Positions 43,012-54,661 of a DNA stretch of 64,000 nt are shown here, one piece after another. Each line of letters begins with the position of its first letter. Position 1 is the stretch's first letter. The notes beneath the pieces were generated by a model that had not been told where the DNA came from, searched no databases, and saw nothing but the letters and a program-made list of their open reading frames with translations. This DNA comes from Knufia peltigerae (Eukaryota; Ascomycota; Eurotiomycetes; Chaetothyriales; Trichomeriaceae): assembly GCA_030247855.1 (NCBI GenBank), contig JAPDRN010000140.1, forward strand, positions 21,024 through 85,023, written 5' to 3'. The position numbers were made by a program, and so were the translations under genes.

Positions 43012-44751
43012 ATGGGTTCATCACCTCTCCCCGTCAGCTTGCAGAGCAAGTTCCAAAGGCGTCGGCCCCAAGCAGCAGCAGCCATGTCACGATTGAGGGA
43101 CCACCAGGGCAACTTCAACATCCTACGAAACGTCATCTTTGTCCTGTTCTTGCTCCGGATCCTGCGCAAGTCGTTCTACTTCCTCCGCGGACACGGCTTG
43201 ATCGGTTCGGTGCTCGTCCTCTACCGGTCCCTCCACAAGAATGCATACAAATTTTTCCTAAGTCTGCCGGGAGTGAGGTCCCAAGTGGCCAAACAACTGG
43301 TCGCGGCGCGCAAGGACATGGAGGACAAATTGGTGCCCTCGGGTCCGGGGACGAACCACTACCTGCACCTACCGAAGGAGCCTTGGACGAAAGAACAACT
43401 GCACACGGAACTCGAGTCGCTGGTGGCCATGAAGCGCACGCGCTGGGAAGAAGGAAAGGTCTCGGGCGCCGTGTACCACGGCGAGGATTTTCTCTTGGAC
43501 ATTCAGAGTGAGGCCATGAGGCTGTTCAGCGTCGCGAACCCGATCCACGCCGACGTGTTCCCCGCGGTCAGGAAAATGGAGGCCGAGGTGGTGGCCATGG
43601 TGCTGGCCCTGTTCAACGCGCCCGAGTCCGGGGCCGGGGCGACCACCTCGGGAGGCACGGAGTCGATCCTGATGGCTTGTCTGTCGGCGCGGCAAAAGGG
43701 TTATACAGAAAGAGGCATCACGGAACCCGAGATGATCATCCCAAGCACGGCCCACGCCGCATTCCACAAGGCCGCGAGCTACTTCAAGATCAAGCTACAC
43801 CAGGTCGCGTGTCCCGCTCCGGAGTACATGGTCGACGTCGCCCGAGTCAGGAGGTTGATCAACCCCAACACAATACTGCTCGTCGGCTCGGCACCGAATT
43901 ACCCTCACGGCATAGTCGACAACATCCCGGCCCTGTCGAAATTGGCAGTCTCTTACAAGATTCCTCTTCATGTCGACTGCTGTCTGGGTTCGTTCATCAT
44001 GCCTTGCTTGGCGAAAGCCGGTTTCCCTTCCCCCTGGGCCGACGAGGGTGGGTTTGATTTCCGTCAACCGGGAGTGACTTCTATAAGCGTCGATACGCAC
44101 AAGTACGGATTCGCCCCGAAGGGAAACAGCTGCGTTCTCTACAGGAACCGCGAGCTCAGAGAGTACCAGTACTTTATTTGTCCCGAGTGGGCCGGCGGCG
44201 TCTACGGGTCACCCAGCATCGCCGGGTCACGTCCCGGTGCGCTCATCGCGGGCTGCTGGGCCAGCATGATGGCCATCGGCGAAAAGGGATACGTCGACGC
44301 CGCGCACAAGATCGTCAGCACGAAATTGACCATCGAGAACGCCGTCAAGGAACACCCCGTCCTGAAAGAGACACTCAGCATCCTAGGTCGACCGATGGTC
44401 AGCGTGGTCGCGTTCGAGTCCGTCGACCCCGCCGTGTCCATCTACGACGTCTCCGACGCCATGTCCCACCGAGGGTGGCATCTGAACTCGCTCCAGGACC
44501 CTCCCGGCGTCCACGTCGCCGTGACACTGCCGATGACGAGACCGGGAGCCGTCGACGGTCTGATAGACGACCTCGTCGCCACGATCAAGGAAGAAAAAGA
44601 AAAGGCCGTGGAGAGATTAAAGGCTGGTGGACCGATCGAGAAAGGAAAAGGCTCGAGTGCCCAACTGTACGGCGTCGCCGGTAGCATACCGGACAAGAGC
44701 ATCGTCGAGAAGATCGTCGTCGCTTATTTGGATACCCTTTATAAAGCGTGA
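43012..44751 (+). CDS. DPL1: Sphingosine-1-phosphate lyase
   Basis: Single exon, 579 residues. This PLP enzyme of the ER membrane splits phosphorylated sphingoid bases into a fatty aldehyde and phosphoethanolamine, the exit step of sphingolipid breakdown. A basic N-terminal stretch leads to a membrane helix (about 40-65, NVIFVLFLLRILRKSFYFL). The group II decarboxylase-like fold contains GAVYHGEDF, TTSGGTESILMA, HVDCCLGSFIMP and SVDTHKYGFAPKG, where Lys364 is the predicted Schiff-base lysine. Length and motif order agree with yeast Dpl1. An upstream in-frame ATG at 42730 is ignored because it would place non-conserved promoter sequence in the protein. Confidence 0.96.
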   Translation: MGSSPLPVSLQSKFQRRRPQAAAAMSRLRDHQGNFNILRNVIFVLFLLRILRKSFYFLRGHGLIGSVLVLYRSLHKNAYKFFLSLPGVRSQVAKQLVAARKDMEDKLVPSGPGTNHYLHLPKEPWTKEQLHTELESLVAMKRTRWEEGKVSGAVYHGEDFLLDIQSEAMRLFSVANPIHADVFPAVRKMEAEVVAMVLALFNAPESGAGATTSGGTESILMACLSARQKGYTERGITEPEMIIPSTAHAAFHKAASYFKIKLHQVACPAPEYMVDVARVRRLINPNTILLVGSAPNYPHGIVDNIPALSKLAVSYKIPLHVDCCLGSFIMPCLAKAGFPSPWADEGGFDFRQPGVTSISVDTHKYGFAPKGNSCVLYRNRELREYQYFICPEWAGGVYGSPSIAGSRPGALIAGCWASMMAIGEKGYVDAAHKIVSTKLTIENAVKEHPVLKETLSILGRPMVSVVAFESVDPAVSIYDVSDAMSHRGWHLNSLQDPPGVHVAVTLPMTRPGAVDGLIDDLVATIKEEKEKAVERLKAGGPIEKGKGSSAQLYGVAGSIPDKSIVEKIVVAYLDTLYKA

Positions 44752-45625
44752 TGGTGGGAATTTTTGTCCCTCGACTACTTTGCAGTACGACTTTGTTTGT
44801 GTGGATGGATGGGTTCATAGCCTGATTATGTCGCCGTCATAGCCATCATTCAATTCATATATGACAAACATGATTCACTCATGTGTTGGCAGATATGGTC
44901 AAGCGTGATGTCGTTTGCCTTTGTGCTTCAGACATTTCTGATCCTCTATCGCTTTGCTCGCCTTGAGATGAATTATGAGGGTACAATATGAAGGATAAAT
45001 TGACACGACCTGGTTAACTAGGTAATTAGATAATCATGTCGGAAACCCCCCAAGTCAATTCTGCCAAAGCACCTGCTCTCAAAATCGTTCTTCTCAAGGC
45101 CAGGGAGTTCACTCGACTGTATACGTATGTTGTTAGTGCTTGCCTCGAAGAGCCCTTCCACTGCTCGGTCGTTGTCGTGAGTTGCCTCAAACCGGCCCCT
45201 GTGGAAGAGGCCTAGGGTGGGAAAAGAGTGTCGAAATCTAGTACGGAGTACTAGGTCTCGACTTGTAAAGAGAGGTGTTGGCAGAGTACGCAGGGTGAGA
45301 GGCCCTGGGAAGCCTAACATTGGCTTGGCAATTCATTCATGCTGGTCTCACAAGTGAAATTTCGAAATAGACAAAATTTCGTGCTGTGCGAATGCCGGAT
45401 GTGCGTACGTGAATCCTTTTGAAAACTTGTATCTCGATCCGCTGCTTCTGGAGCGCTGGGGAATATGCGATTTCCGCGTCCTCATCGACTGTCCCGCCTC
45501 CTTCATTCTGATACTCATAATGGGAACTTCCAACTTCACCCATTTTCTCGTTGACATTGGCAATTTCAAACACGCAGATGTTGCTGCTACCAGTGAGATT
45601 AGCTGTAATAACGATGGAATGACTC
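44752..45625. other. Intergenic region, possibly holding the last exon of the next gene
   Basis: Contains the near-palindrome CTAGTACGGAGTACTAG near 45238-45254. On the minus strand an open segment at 45602-45337 can be joined in phase to the neighbouring gene through a 46-nt intron, so that gene may extend into this gap. Confidence 0.35.
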
Positions 45626-47108
45626 TTACCAACGCAAGCGGCCCGTACCGAGGGTGCTCAAAAACCCTGAGCAGTCAGAGCTTGGGCGAATAGCCTCAGA
45701 ATCACTCCCTCTGGTAGAATAAAGCTCTACAAGAATTATAGACATATGCACCGTTGCCCCCGGAAAGACGGTATTCCTCCACCGGGCAGGCACAATTTCG
45801 CTGCCTCCCCGTTGCATATCCAGCAGAACATAGGCTCCTTTCCCAATGTGGTCTTCACCTGGGAATCCTTCGAATTGATGGCGTAGAAACCTATCCACCA
45901 TCTGCTTCTGAATTAGAAGAAAAACACCGAGAGAGAAGGGCATTCATACGTCGAAATGCTGAAAGTACTCGTAGGGCAACAGTTTCGATCGTCCTAGAAC
46001 GTCCTCAAACAGGATGCTGTCCTGCGTGTGGAGGCAAGGAGTACGGCTGAGATGATCCTGTACCGTCCGAAGCATGCCGTACATTTCGAAATGAGAAGCC
46101 CTTGAGGATTAGTTCAACGTGTGTGCGAGAGCCCAGGGAGCATGGTCATACGTGATCCTCCGTAACATGTCGCGGAATTCGTGAGGCAGACTACTGAATC
46201 TTTTCAGATGTTAGCTCATCTTCTCAATTGCCATTTTGTAGACTCACGTTGCTAGGACCTTGGCCCAGTTCTGCGTGAGGCTGGTCATGGCATGAGATAA
46301 CGATCTGTCCCTTTTGTCGGCCTCGTCTAACTTCGACACTATTTGTTGCGTATTGTCATCGAAGCTTGTCTGAAGCTTCCTCTGGCCGTCACCCACTTGC
46401 TGCAGCGTGTCCGTTTGGCTGACGACCGAGCTGCTGATACGAGTCTGCTCGACTGACATGGACTCGAGTTTGGAGAACAACTTGGGAAGTCCTTCGTTCG
46501 TCTGTGCTGCGACTCTGCCTAAATTCTCGCTGATCACGAGTTAGCGACAATGGCAGATATGATTCACAGACCTTACGCATTTTGGACTGAAAGAAGCAAA
46601 TTCAGACTGAGAACTTTCGCTGATATCATGGCTCGGAGCTTCTGCACTTCCTGTCCCATCTGAAGAGCCCATTGCGACTTTCGGATAGTCCCTCCAAGAG
46701 CAGAGCGCTTTGCAAAGGGGCCTAATCTCTGCTCAAACTTTTGGAGGCGCTGGAGAAACGCATTGAGAGGTATTTGGCACGTCAGGGCTAAGCAACGGAT
46801 TGCATCGAGATGGGAAATATTATCCTCAGTAGGCTGAAGAGTCTGGATAGTCTCAAGCGTCCTCTTGAGACCTTGGAGCTCAATGTCGAGTTGCTGGTAT
46901 TCGAACGAGGCGCCATCGACGGTACGCAAGGCTTTTCCAACTTTGACGATCAGCCCTATAGGCAGTGCAGTTAGCTTCATAGATGGCGCATGGTTGAATG
47001 TATGCAATAACCCGAATAAGTCTCGTGAGTTTGCCTGACTTGTTGGGGGCAAGTTTTACCTATCGCACACACGAAGTCACCTGCAGAGAAACCGAACGGA
47101 ACTACCAT
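45626..47108 (-). CDS. Fungal protein with N-terminal helical domain and likely C-terminal ubiquitin-like domain
   Basis: Six exons (47108-47060, 46955-46577, 46529-46248, 46199-46152, 46100-45950, 45907-45626) join in phase to 396 residues. No single frame shows it. The N-terminus MVVPFGFSAGDFVCAIGLIVK opens an alpha-helical domain typical of a large Pezizomycotina family. A coiled-coil stretch follows (KLDEADKRDRSLSHAMTSL). The C-terminal part carries DSILFEDVLGRSKLLPYEYF, then FLRHQFEGFPGEDHIGKG and RWRNTVFPGATVHMSIIL. I associate this pattern, from memory, with the fungal ubiquitin-like domain type (ULD_2). Function is unknown; similar N-domains occur in fungal STAND/NLR-like proteins. 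The last exon is uncertain: splicing from 45647 to 45602 would replace the final 7 residues with an 88-residue tail. Confidence 0.75.
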
Positions 47109-47566
47109 TGTCCAGCCAATATGTTGTGGGCGTTACGGTCGGTTGGTTCCCGTAGTCTGAAACAAAGAGCACAAAGAATGCGAAAGTAGGTGATGGAGGA
47201 AGAATATCGCATTGATACTGTGTTTAGTGAGTGAAGGCAGAAAATCCAGCAAAGACTTCGTCAGGCTGAGTGGTGGCTGTGCGTCTTTGACCTTGGGCAA
47301 GCGAGGGACTCGCATGCATTCATTGGTAGACATTTTTGATTTCGCACGCAGCCTGCAAGACGCTCAATTTAGTTCAGCATCAAGCGATATCATTGGTGGT
47401 AACTCTACGAGTAGGTAGGTAATTCGCGGCCATGGAAAGGAGCACTCTGTATTTCTGTTGCTATTGCCGATTCGTGTTCTCAAGATATGATCACTGTGGT
47501 ACAGGTAGGCATGCATGCATCTGCCTGCTCGAGAGGCCCAATGGCACCGTCGCGCTTGTCAGGTGT
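47109..47566. other. Intergenic region
   Basis: No gene seen between the start of the ubiquitin-like-domain gene and the 3' end of the permease gene. Confidence 0.45.
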
Positions 47567-49193
47567 TTAGTAAATATACTTATATCTCGGGTGGTGGTCG
47601 CCGAGCATCTTGAACTGTTCATCCTCACTGAGATGCTCAATACCCTTGAGCAAGGTTTCAGGTCGCTCTTCCTTGATTCTGTTCAACCGTCGAAGCCATA
47701 AGAGTTCACAGACAGTAAGTCCCTGAGCAATGCATGCCACGGAAAGGTCGAACTTTGCGCCCAATGGATAGTACGGAGCGTCCGAAGTCGGATAGATCCA
47801 CGTACTGATGATTCCGCCAATGGATGTGAACATTGCCATCAATGCAATCGCGGTTGCTCGTCTTGTGTAGCCGGCGGCGTTGTTTGGGAGCCAGCTGAGT
47901 CCACATGGAGCCATCGCGTAGGCTCCGGTAAAGAGAATGCAGATACCAGTGTACCGTGCCGCGAACCCACGCGCCTTGTACATCATCACTGCACCTACAA
48001 TGGCGAAGACCAGCGTGATGTTGAGCGCGAAACCGCGCGCCTGGTAGCGGTCTGAACCAAGAGCGGCGAGGATGGTGACAATAAATGCGCAGGCATATGG
48101 TGGCACGGTGAGGAGTTGGGTGACGGTAGGACTGTACCCAAGTGCCTTGACAATCGAAGGCCCAAAAACCGAGAGGCCAAATCCAAGCACCGCGGCGCAT
48201 AAGTTGATGGCGAGTAAAATCCAGACATGGAGGTCTTTGGCAACGGACAACACAGCTTTTATGGTCACCTTTTCCGTTCCAAAGCTGTTCGATTCTTTCT
48301 CCAAGCGGCGCATACAGTAGAGTTTCTCCTCCTCGCTCAACAGGCGGACTTGAGCAGGCGTGTTTGGCAGAATGAAAAAGGCGATAAGACCTACACCGAT
48401 GGTGATGACACCTTCAATCAGGAAGATCCACTGCCAACCCCGAAGGCCGCCGTTGCCATTGAGCTGTCCGATTGCGGCGGCTAGTAGCCCAGAAAATGCG
48501 CCACTGAACGAGACCGCGGTAAAAAAGAAGGCGATTCGAAATTGTAGTTCAGTGCGTCGGTAGAAGCTTGAAAGGTACAATATCATGCCTGGATAAAGGC
48601 CCCCTTCGGTCAGACCCAGGAAGAATCGAGCAGCAACAAATCCTCCAAAAGACGTGACTTGGCACTGCAGAGCCGACACCAAGCCCCAAGATACACAGAG
48701 GAAGGGAATCAATCGCCGGGGGCCGATCTTCTTCAAAAGAAGATTACTCGGAATCTCTACCAGCATGTAGGGCACGTATGTAGTTGTAATTGCTAACAGA
48801 CACAGTTTAGTATTTGATGATCGGTAAGAGGCTGCTTTTCAACGTACCAACTTTGTACTCCCAGTCCGTCAATTTGATGTCCTTGGTGAATCCGGCCTGA
48901 TAAAAAGTGAGCAACCCAAGACGTACAAGGGCGGGCATCACCTCTGTACTTACGACGCGAGCATTGCCCACATTTGCACGGTCAAGATAGCCAAGCAGGT
49001 AGATGAAGCATATGATAGGCAGCAGATAGATGTCCAATTTTCGGTTCACTCGACGGTTGTACTTCGAGTCTTCTTCAGTGCCTAATGCCTCTTCGCTGTC
49101 GATCGAGGCATTTTCGACCTCGGTTTGATGCTCCTTCATTCCGTCCACTGCGATCATTGTGGCCCCTGGGGCACCATTCATTCCTCCAACCAT
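47567..49193 (-). CDS. MFS permease, DAL5-like, outer gene of a catabolic cluster
   Basis: Three exons (49193-48954, 48896-48848, 48792-47567) give 504 residues. An acidic N-tail precedes RRVNRKLDIYLLPIICFIYLLGYLDRANVGNAR. The 49-nt exon supplies GFTKDIKLTDWEYKV, and exon 3 continues with VPYMLVEIPSNLLLKKIGP and ARFFLGLTEGGLYPGMILYLSSFY. These are hallmarks of the anion:cation symporter (ACS)/DAL5 group, which carries organic acids, vitamins and allantoate. About twelve membrane helices are countable. The gene is divergent from a Zn2Cys6 regulator 552 bp away. Upstream in-frame codons lack an ATG, which fixes the start at 49193. Cargo is unknown; an acidic substrate fits the neighbouring CoA-transferase and decarboxylase-type genes. 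Confidence 0.92.
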
Positions 49194-49745
49194 TGTGTCA
49201 CTCGAAGCCCAAGGGGGTGTAGTAGTAGTGCCTTTAAGGAGCAACTAAGAAGTATCTTGGTTAGGCGATCCTCACGGAGAAAATCCATGATCGAGCAGTG
49301 TTCATATATGCCATATATGTACTTCAATTCGGCTTCAGCTCATGCTGAAAGGTTCGGATGTGTTTCTGGAGCCTGGCCTCAGTCTGGGGATTCGCTTTGA
49401 ATCTGGGGTAGAGTCTAACAATCCCAATTGCAGGATTCTCAGCCGTGGAGAAGATGGTCGTGGCGGTTGCGGAAGCAAATTAACCGAACACCCACCGCGT
49501 GTACGCCGGATCCACATATCGTTCAATTTGCCCCAGATCATCCCAGTTCACGAAGAAGAGGGGCGGCCTTTAGACATTCACCCTCCGCAGTTCGCGTCAG
49601 TGCCACTTGAACCTCACCGGGAGCAATTTTGCCGTACTTTTTCATAGCGAACATCGCCGTCCTGCATCACGGAACCAAGTTTCGGTCAGTCTGCCTCCGT
49701 GAGCTGGCACTGCTTCAAGGAAGGGCGCCGTTCCAGATATCTGTA
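49194..49745. promoter_or_regulatory. Shared divergent promoter, permease / regulator
   Basis: A 552-bp gap between start codons. Contains GGTTCGGA (49351-49358) and AACCGAAC (49482-49489). Both octamers also occur in the other divergent promoter of this cluster (54054-54661). Confidence 0.4.
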
Positions 49746-52066
49746 ATGGCTGGGCAAGGTTGGACTGGAAGAGAACGATCCGACGAAGACAGACCAGCCA
49801 AACGAGTCAGAATCGTAGCGGCATGTGAATCGTGTCGGTCCAGGAAGGTGAAATGTGATGGAAAGAAACCCGGTGAGTCTAACCGTACGGTATGCCAAGC
49901 AGCATACGACAAGACCAGCTAGAAAAAATCCGCCCAGATCACTGACAACCTCTAGTATGCACCCCCTGCGCGAAGATACACGGCGGTGGCAAAGACTGTG
50001 TCTGGACTTCGCGCAGGTATCGAGGTGCTGGCATCTCCAAAGAAGACATCCTTCAATTGCGCCGCAGGATTGAAGACTTGGAAGGCGGTGGCAGGATAGC
50101 ACTTGAGCCTCCTGAACAAAGTTCACCCCCGGAAAGCGCAGTAGATGATGAAGCCAACAAAGTCAACGCGATGATGGGCCTGGCTGATGAAGGGTGGCAA
50201 GAGAAAAGTAACGACTGGGATTCGAGTGCAAACAATTTCATTCGCCAGATCAAGACCATCCTCGCCAATAAAGCAGGCTCAGGGCTGTCGGAAATTGAAG
50301 ACACACAGTCTCCAGCAATCTCCTCTCACTCTAGTACAGATAGGCGGTCAAAGAGAAACCAAAGTGTCGACATTGTGCGGGCTCTTCCTGACCGACGAGA
50401 GGCCGATCGACTTCTTACGATCTATTGGCATCTCAAGGCAACCCTGTTTCCAATTCTCGAACGCGAAGAATTCGATGCCAGGTACGAGGCTCTCTGGTCT
50501 GGTGAGCCATTGAGAGATGATGATCGGATTTTTCTGTGCATGATCAATATCATGTTCAGCCTTGCCACCATCTTGGATCCTGCCGAACATTCCAAACGAA
50601 GATTGAGCAGAGCTGGTGAATTCTATCAGCGGGCCCAGCAAAGCCTCAACTTCACGGTCCTTCAAAGCCGATCAACACTGACCATTCAATGCTTCTTGCT
50701 GCTGGGGTCTTACTTGCAAAGCACCAATGATTCTCAGCAATGCTGGGTCTATGTGGGTCTGGCAATCCGCATTGCACAGAGCCTTGGGCTCGATCGTGCT
50801 TCGACAAGTGCCAACGCCCCAACACTGAAAAGGCGGGAGACGTTGCGCAAGATCTGGCACGGGTGTGTCTTTATGGACCGGGTGCTCGCCCTGGCCTTCG
50901 GCCGACAGCCGATTATTTCGTTCAACGCGGCAAGCCAAGTTCCTCCGCCTCTCAGTCATGATCCTCAGCAATGCAAATGCTTCACGAGCCTATCCGATGC
51001 TGACCCAGATGAGGAGGAATGCCACTTCTTCGTGGAGTCGCTCAAATACTACGAGCTAATCAGTCAGACTCTGATGACTTTGTACAATTCTCCTTCCGAG
51101 ACTAGCGGTAGCGATGATCCATACGTCCTCTATTTTGGCGCTCCAGGCCCAAAGACGGTGGGTTACCTGGCCGAGATCGATCAGAAATTAAGGTCTTGGA
51201 GGTCTGGCCTCCCCTTTCATCTACGATCCTCCCTGGATGTACATAAATCGAAAGTCCATCAACGGCAATCCAACACATTGTGGCTACGAGACCATTATAT
51301 ACGCCTCTTGATGTTGAGGCCTATTCTTTCTCGATTTTGCTCGCGAGCTGGTCATGTTAAGGAGTCCCTCGAGGAGATGATGCCCTGGCAATTGGCTTTG
51401 CAAATTTCGGTTCTGTGTGTCAAAACGGCGCTGGAGGTGATTGACTTTTTCAACGCTACCATCCAAGAAACAACCACGGACAGCCTCGAAGACATCATAC
51501 CAGCGTGGTGGTATAGTATCTTGTATATCTATACCGCAGCGAGTGTTATGGTTGTGGCTAGGATCAATCCTGGTATTCTGAACGGCATTTCTGAGACGGT
51601 GATATTTGAGGCATGCCGTAATGTCATCCAAGTCTTGAAGAGGTTCGAGACGTACAGTCCGCAGGCCAAAACGTATTCCGCTTCGATAGAGGTGCTCTTT
51701 TCTCAAGTCACTCCTTCGGCTTTCAGGACTCAGCGCATTCAAGAGCCAACCAACCTATACCACCCGCATCCATTATTGTCACAACCTCCCCACATGCACA
51801 ACCCTACCATGCCCTTCGGGCTAGAGAGAGGTCTTTCAAACACAATGAGCACCGGTCCACTATGGTGGGACACTCGGCTTGCTGAGGGAGGATCGCGAGA
51901 CGGGATGCAGGCGCAGTTGCAGGACCCAGGCCAAGAATATGGCACAGCTTTACAGATGGGTGATCTTATGCCAGGCTCACCGGGCCCTTTAAACTTCACC
52001 GATACCTCGAATTTGTGGATGGATCTCTGTGACATGACCTGGCTGAATAATGCTCCATTCCAATGA
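49746..52066 (+). CDS. Zn2Cys6 transcription factor, probable cluster regulator
   Basis: Two exons (49746-49872 and 49956-52066; 83-nt intron) give 745 residues. The intron splits the zinc cluster: ACESCRSRKVKCDGKKP before it and VCTPCAKIHGGGKDCVW after it, making six cysteines. A short coiled region follows (ISKEDILQLRRRIEDLE). A Fungal_trans domain spans about 150-500, with YLQSTNDSQQCWVYVGLAIR, AQSLGLDR and RRETLRKIWHGCVFMDRVL. The C-terminal 100 residues are Pro/Gly/Met-rich and end with an acidic and aromatic stretch (DLCDMTWLNNAPFQ), plausibly an activation domain. Its position between a permease and two catabolic enzymes suggests it regulates them (inference). Confidence 0.93.
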
Positions 52067-52276
52067 AGTCTATGCAGTACTGATATGCGAAGCGTGTGGA
52101 TTTCCAACATAGGCTTGCTGGTTTCTGCCTCGCGGTTTTGAACTGACTGGCTTATGGATATCACTGGGCCAACAATTCGAAAGAGATTCGAGCCCTACAT
52201 AATCGGGAACGTTCAGATTAACGGAGAAGCTATCATTTCGTCCAAGTTTCGACTCGTACTACTCGGGCTTGTCCAT

Positions 52277-54053
52277 TTACGTGACGACCTCAGAGGTCAA
52301 GTCCATAGGCCAACGCGCTTGGTCAAGGCCATTTCCTCGGGCGCCGACGTTGAATCCAAGCTTGATCTCACCGTTTGGAAAGGTCATAACCGGGGCGACG
52401 CAGCGAATGTTCACACCCAAAGCGCCGCTGTGTATGGTTTGAAAGAAGCGCTCCTCCAGACAGCCTTTGTCTCTCATCATTTTCAGAATTATCGGTGCGG
52501 TATGTTCCATGGCTTGATCCGACCGAAACTGAAATCTGCCATAGCTTGCCCAAAGTTGGTCCCACACGTCGTCAGGATATTCGCCGCAAGACTGCGCGAG
52601 CCACCTGTTGTAGTAGTTCAAGGCCAGATCGATGCTGTAGCTGCCACCAACTTGCGCGCGTTGGATCAAGGCACTGAGAACGGCAGCAACACCCGCGAGG
52701 CCCGTCGAGTAGTCCGAGGTCGGGAACAAGGCAGTCACAGGTTCGCCATCTGCCAGACCCATGGCTTTCCCGAAGCCATGCGAGATGCCCACGCAGGCAT
52801 CCGAGACCGGCTGGTACCCCGGTCGGTCCATTGACGGGCCGTGCCAACCATAAGTGTCTACCTGGGCGAATATGATGCCGTGGTTGCGGGCACTCACGAG
52901 CTCCAGAATCCCATCCCTGTCAAAGCCATATTTCTTCAGCACAAACGGTCGGTATCCAGAAACGACCACATCTGCCTCCAGGATCAGGCTCTTCAAGGTT
53001 TCCCTGTCCTCGCTCAGATGGAGATCAAGGTGTGCATTCCACTTGCCCCAGTTGAGGTCGGGATGGAGCGAGTGGAAGTCGGGAAGTTTGGGAGACGTTA
53101 TGCGGAGGACCGAGGCGCCCAACTCTGCCAGGCCCCGAGTGACCGCCGGAGCCGCAATGATGCGGGTCATGTCAATCACTTTGAGGCCGGCCAGTGGTCG
53201 TGATGAAGTTGTGTCGTTCGTGGCAGCCCACCACACGGGCTTTTGACGGTTGGAAGGATGATGTTTCAGCTCAAAGAGGCCGACATGAGAGTTTGCTTTG
53301 CCTTGCTCCGAGGCAAGATACTCGGTCAATGAGTTGCATACATCGCCAGGCTGTCCGGCTGCCACCATCTTTTCGCGTATCTCAGAAGAGCCAAAGGTTG
53401 CTATCTTTGTTTGGAATAATGCCTTCGCTTGTTCGACGTTATCGACGTCTCGCTCGCGGGGAAGTCCAATTGCGTCGAGAACTGGGTCTGGGTTGAGTGA
53501 TCCGTGAAGCTGGAACCACCTACCGTCTGCGCATTTATATATGTTCGTTGTCACTGCCCGGTGTCGGGTGGCTGTCCTCCTATGCAGATCTGTGTTTGGT
53601 ATGTATTTTTCAAGTCTTGCCCCTGCAGAGGTCGCCTCAATCCTCTCCCCTTCAGGATCGATCGTCCAGAGAAATAACGACAACGGATAAAGGATGGCAT
53701 GGTCGCTGATAGGTATTAGCCTGTCGAACAGCCCTCTGCCAGGCTTTACACCAAACATACGTATTGATTTCAACTTCTGGAGCATCCACGCCATACTTCT
53801 TCTCCACTAACAAGCCCACCAATACCGCAACCAAGGCATGGAGGGCCGCTGAGGACTCGGCGACTCTCCAGTTTACTGGTAGTCTGGGCAGGTCACTGCC
53901 CGTGAAACGGACTTTGTGACCGGCGTGTAGTAGTTCTTCTGGAAGATGCTTGGAGATCTGGGGATTGAGCAATACCTGCTCAAGGAAAAGCTTCTGCGCC
54001 TCTACAGGAACCGAGTAGCGTTTCTGGTCTTGAGGCTCTATGAATTCACCCAT
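52277..54053 (-). CDS. Class III CoA-transferase (CaiB/BaiF family), fungal long form
   Basis: Two exons (54053-53761 and 53705-52277; 55-nt intron) give 573 residues. The family moves CoA between carboxylic acids or racemises 2-methylacyl-CoAs. The first half carries DLPRLPVNWRVAESSAALHALVA and an EGERIEAT strand. The second half opens with the recognisable RPLAGLKVIDMTRIIAAPAV, then RGLAELGASVLRI and LILEADVVVSGYRP. It continues with QVDTYGWHGPSMDRPGYQ, the usual VDTYG-x-GP loop. About 170 residues longer than bacterial formyl-CoA transferases, as in other fungal members. No peroxisomal SKL-type end (it ends …LTSEVVT). It converges with the regulator gene and diverges from an amidohydrolase gene. 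Confidence 0.92.
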
Positions 54054-54661
54054 CTCTAAAGAAAAAGCGAAAGCTGAGGCCGAAGTACCATGGGTGGACC
54101 TTGGAAAAAGATCTGGTCTGCTCGTTGAGTCTGACTATATGTAGAAGTACTGGCCATGGGTGCAGATCCTCCCACCTGTATGCTAGCCTCGGCGCGCTTG
54201 TCTCGGCATCAAAACGATGTCGGTGTTCAATGCTCCTGGGATGCTGAGGATCAACCGAACGTCTACTAGAGAATAGATATGTTACTAAACAGTTACAGAG
54301 GCGGCAGAATAACCTCGGGCCATTCATTACAATTGCTACCGAAACGACGTATCTCTGCAGTAAACTGGAGTATACGTCGCTGATGGCCGGAATCAATTGC
54401 ATCCGATGCTGTCGAATCCGGGGATGGTGGTTCGGAATGGAGACTGTGGAGTATGGAGGATGGGCCGGGAAGCAGAATGTTACGAGGCAGTCTGGTGAGC
54501 TGCAGTAGGCGCATTCTCAAGCTCTCAACAGTTCTGGCTAGCATTTTGTGAATTTGGTCTTTCGCTGAATTTGATACTGTCGACCAAATTGAGTATCCTC
54601 TTGTGGGAAAGGTCGTCGAGCTTCATTCAATACACTTGAGTTGGATATATTGTACCTGAAC
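54054..54661. promoter_or_regulatory. Shared divergent promoter, CoA-transferase / amidohydrolase
   Basis: A 608-bp gap between start codons. Contains AACCGAAC at 54253-54260 and GGTTCGGA at 54429-54436, matching octamers in the permease/regulator promoter. No gene inside. Confidence 0.4.
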
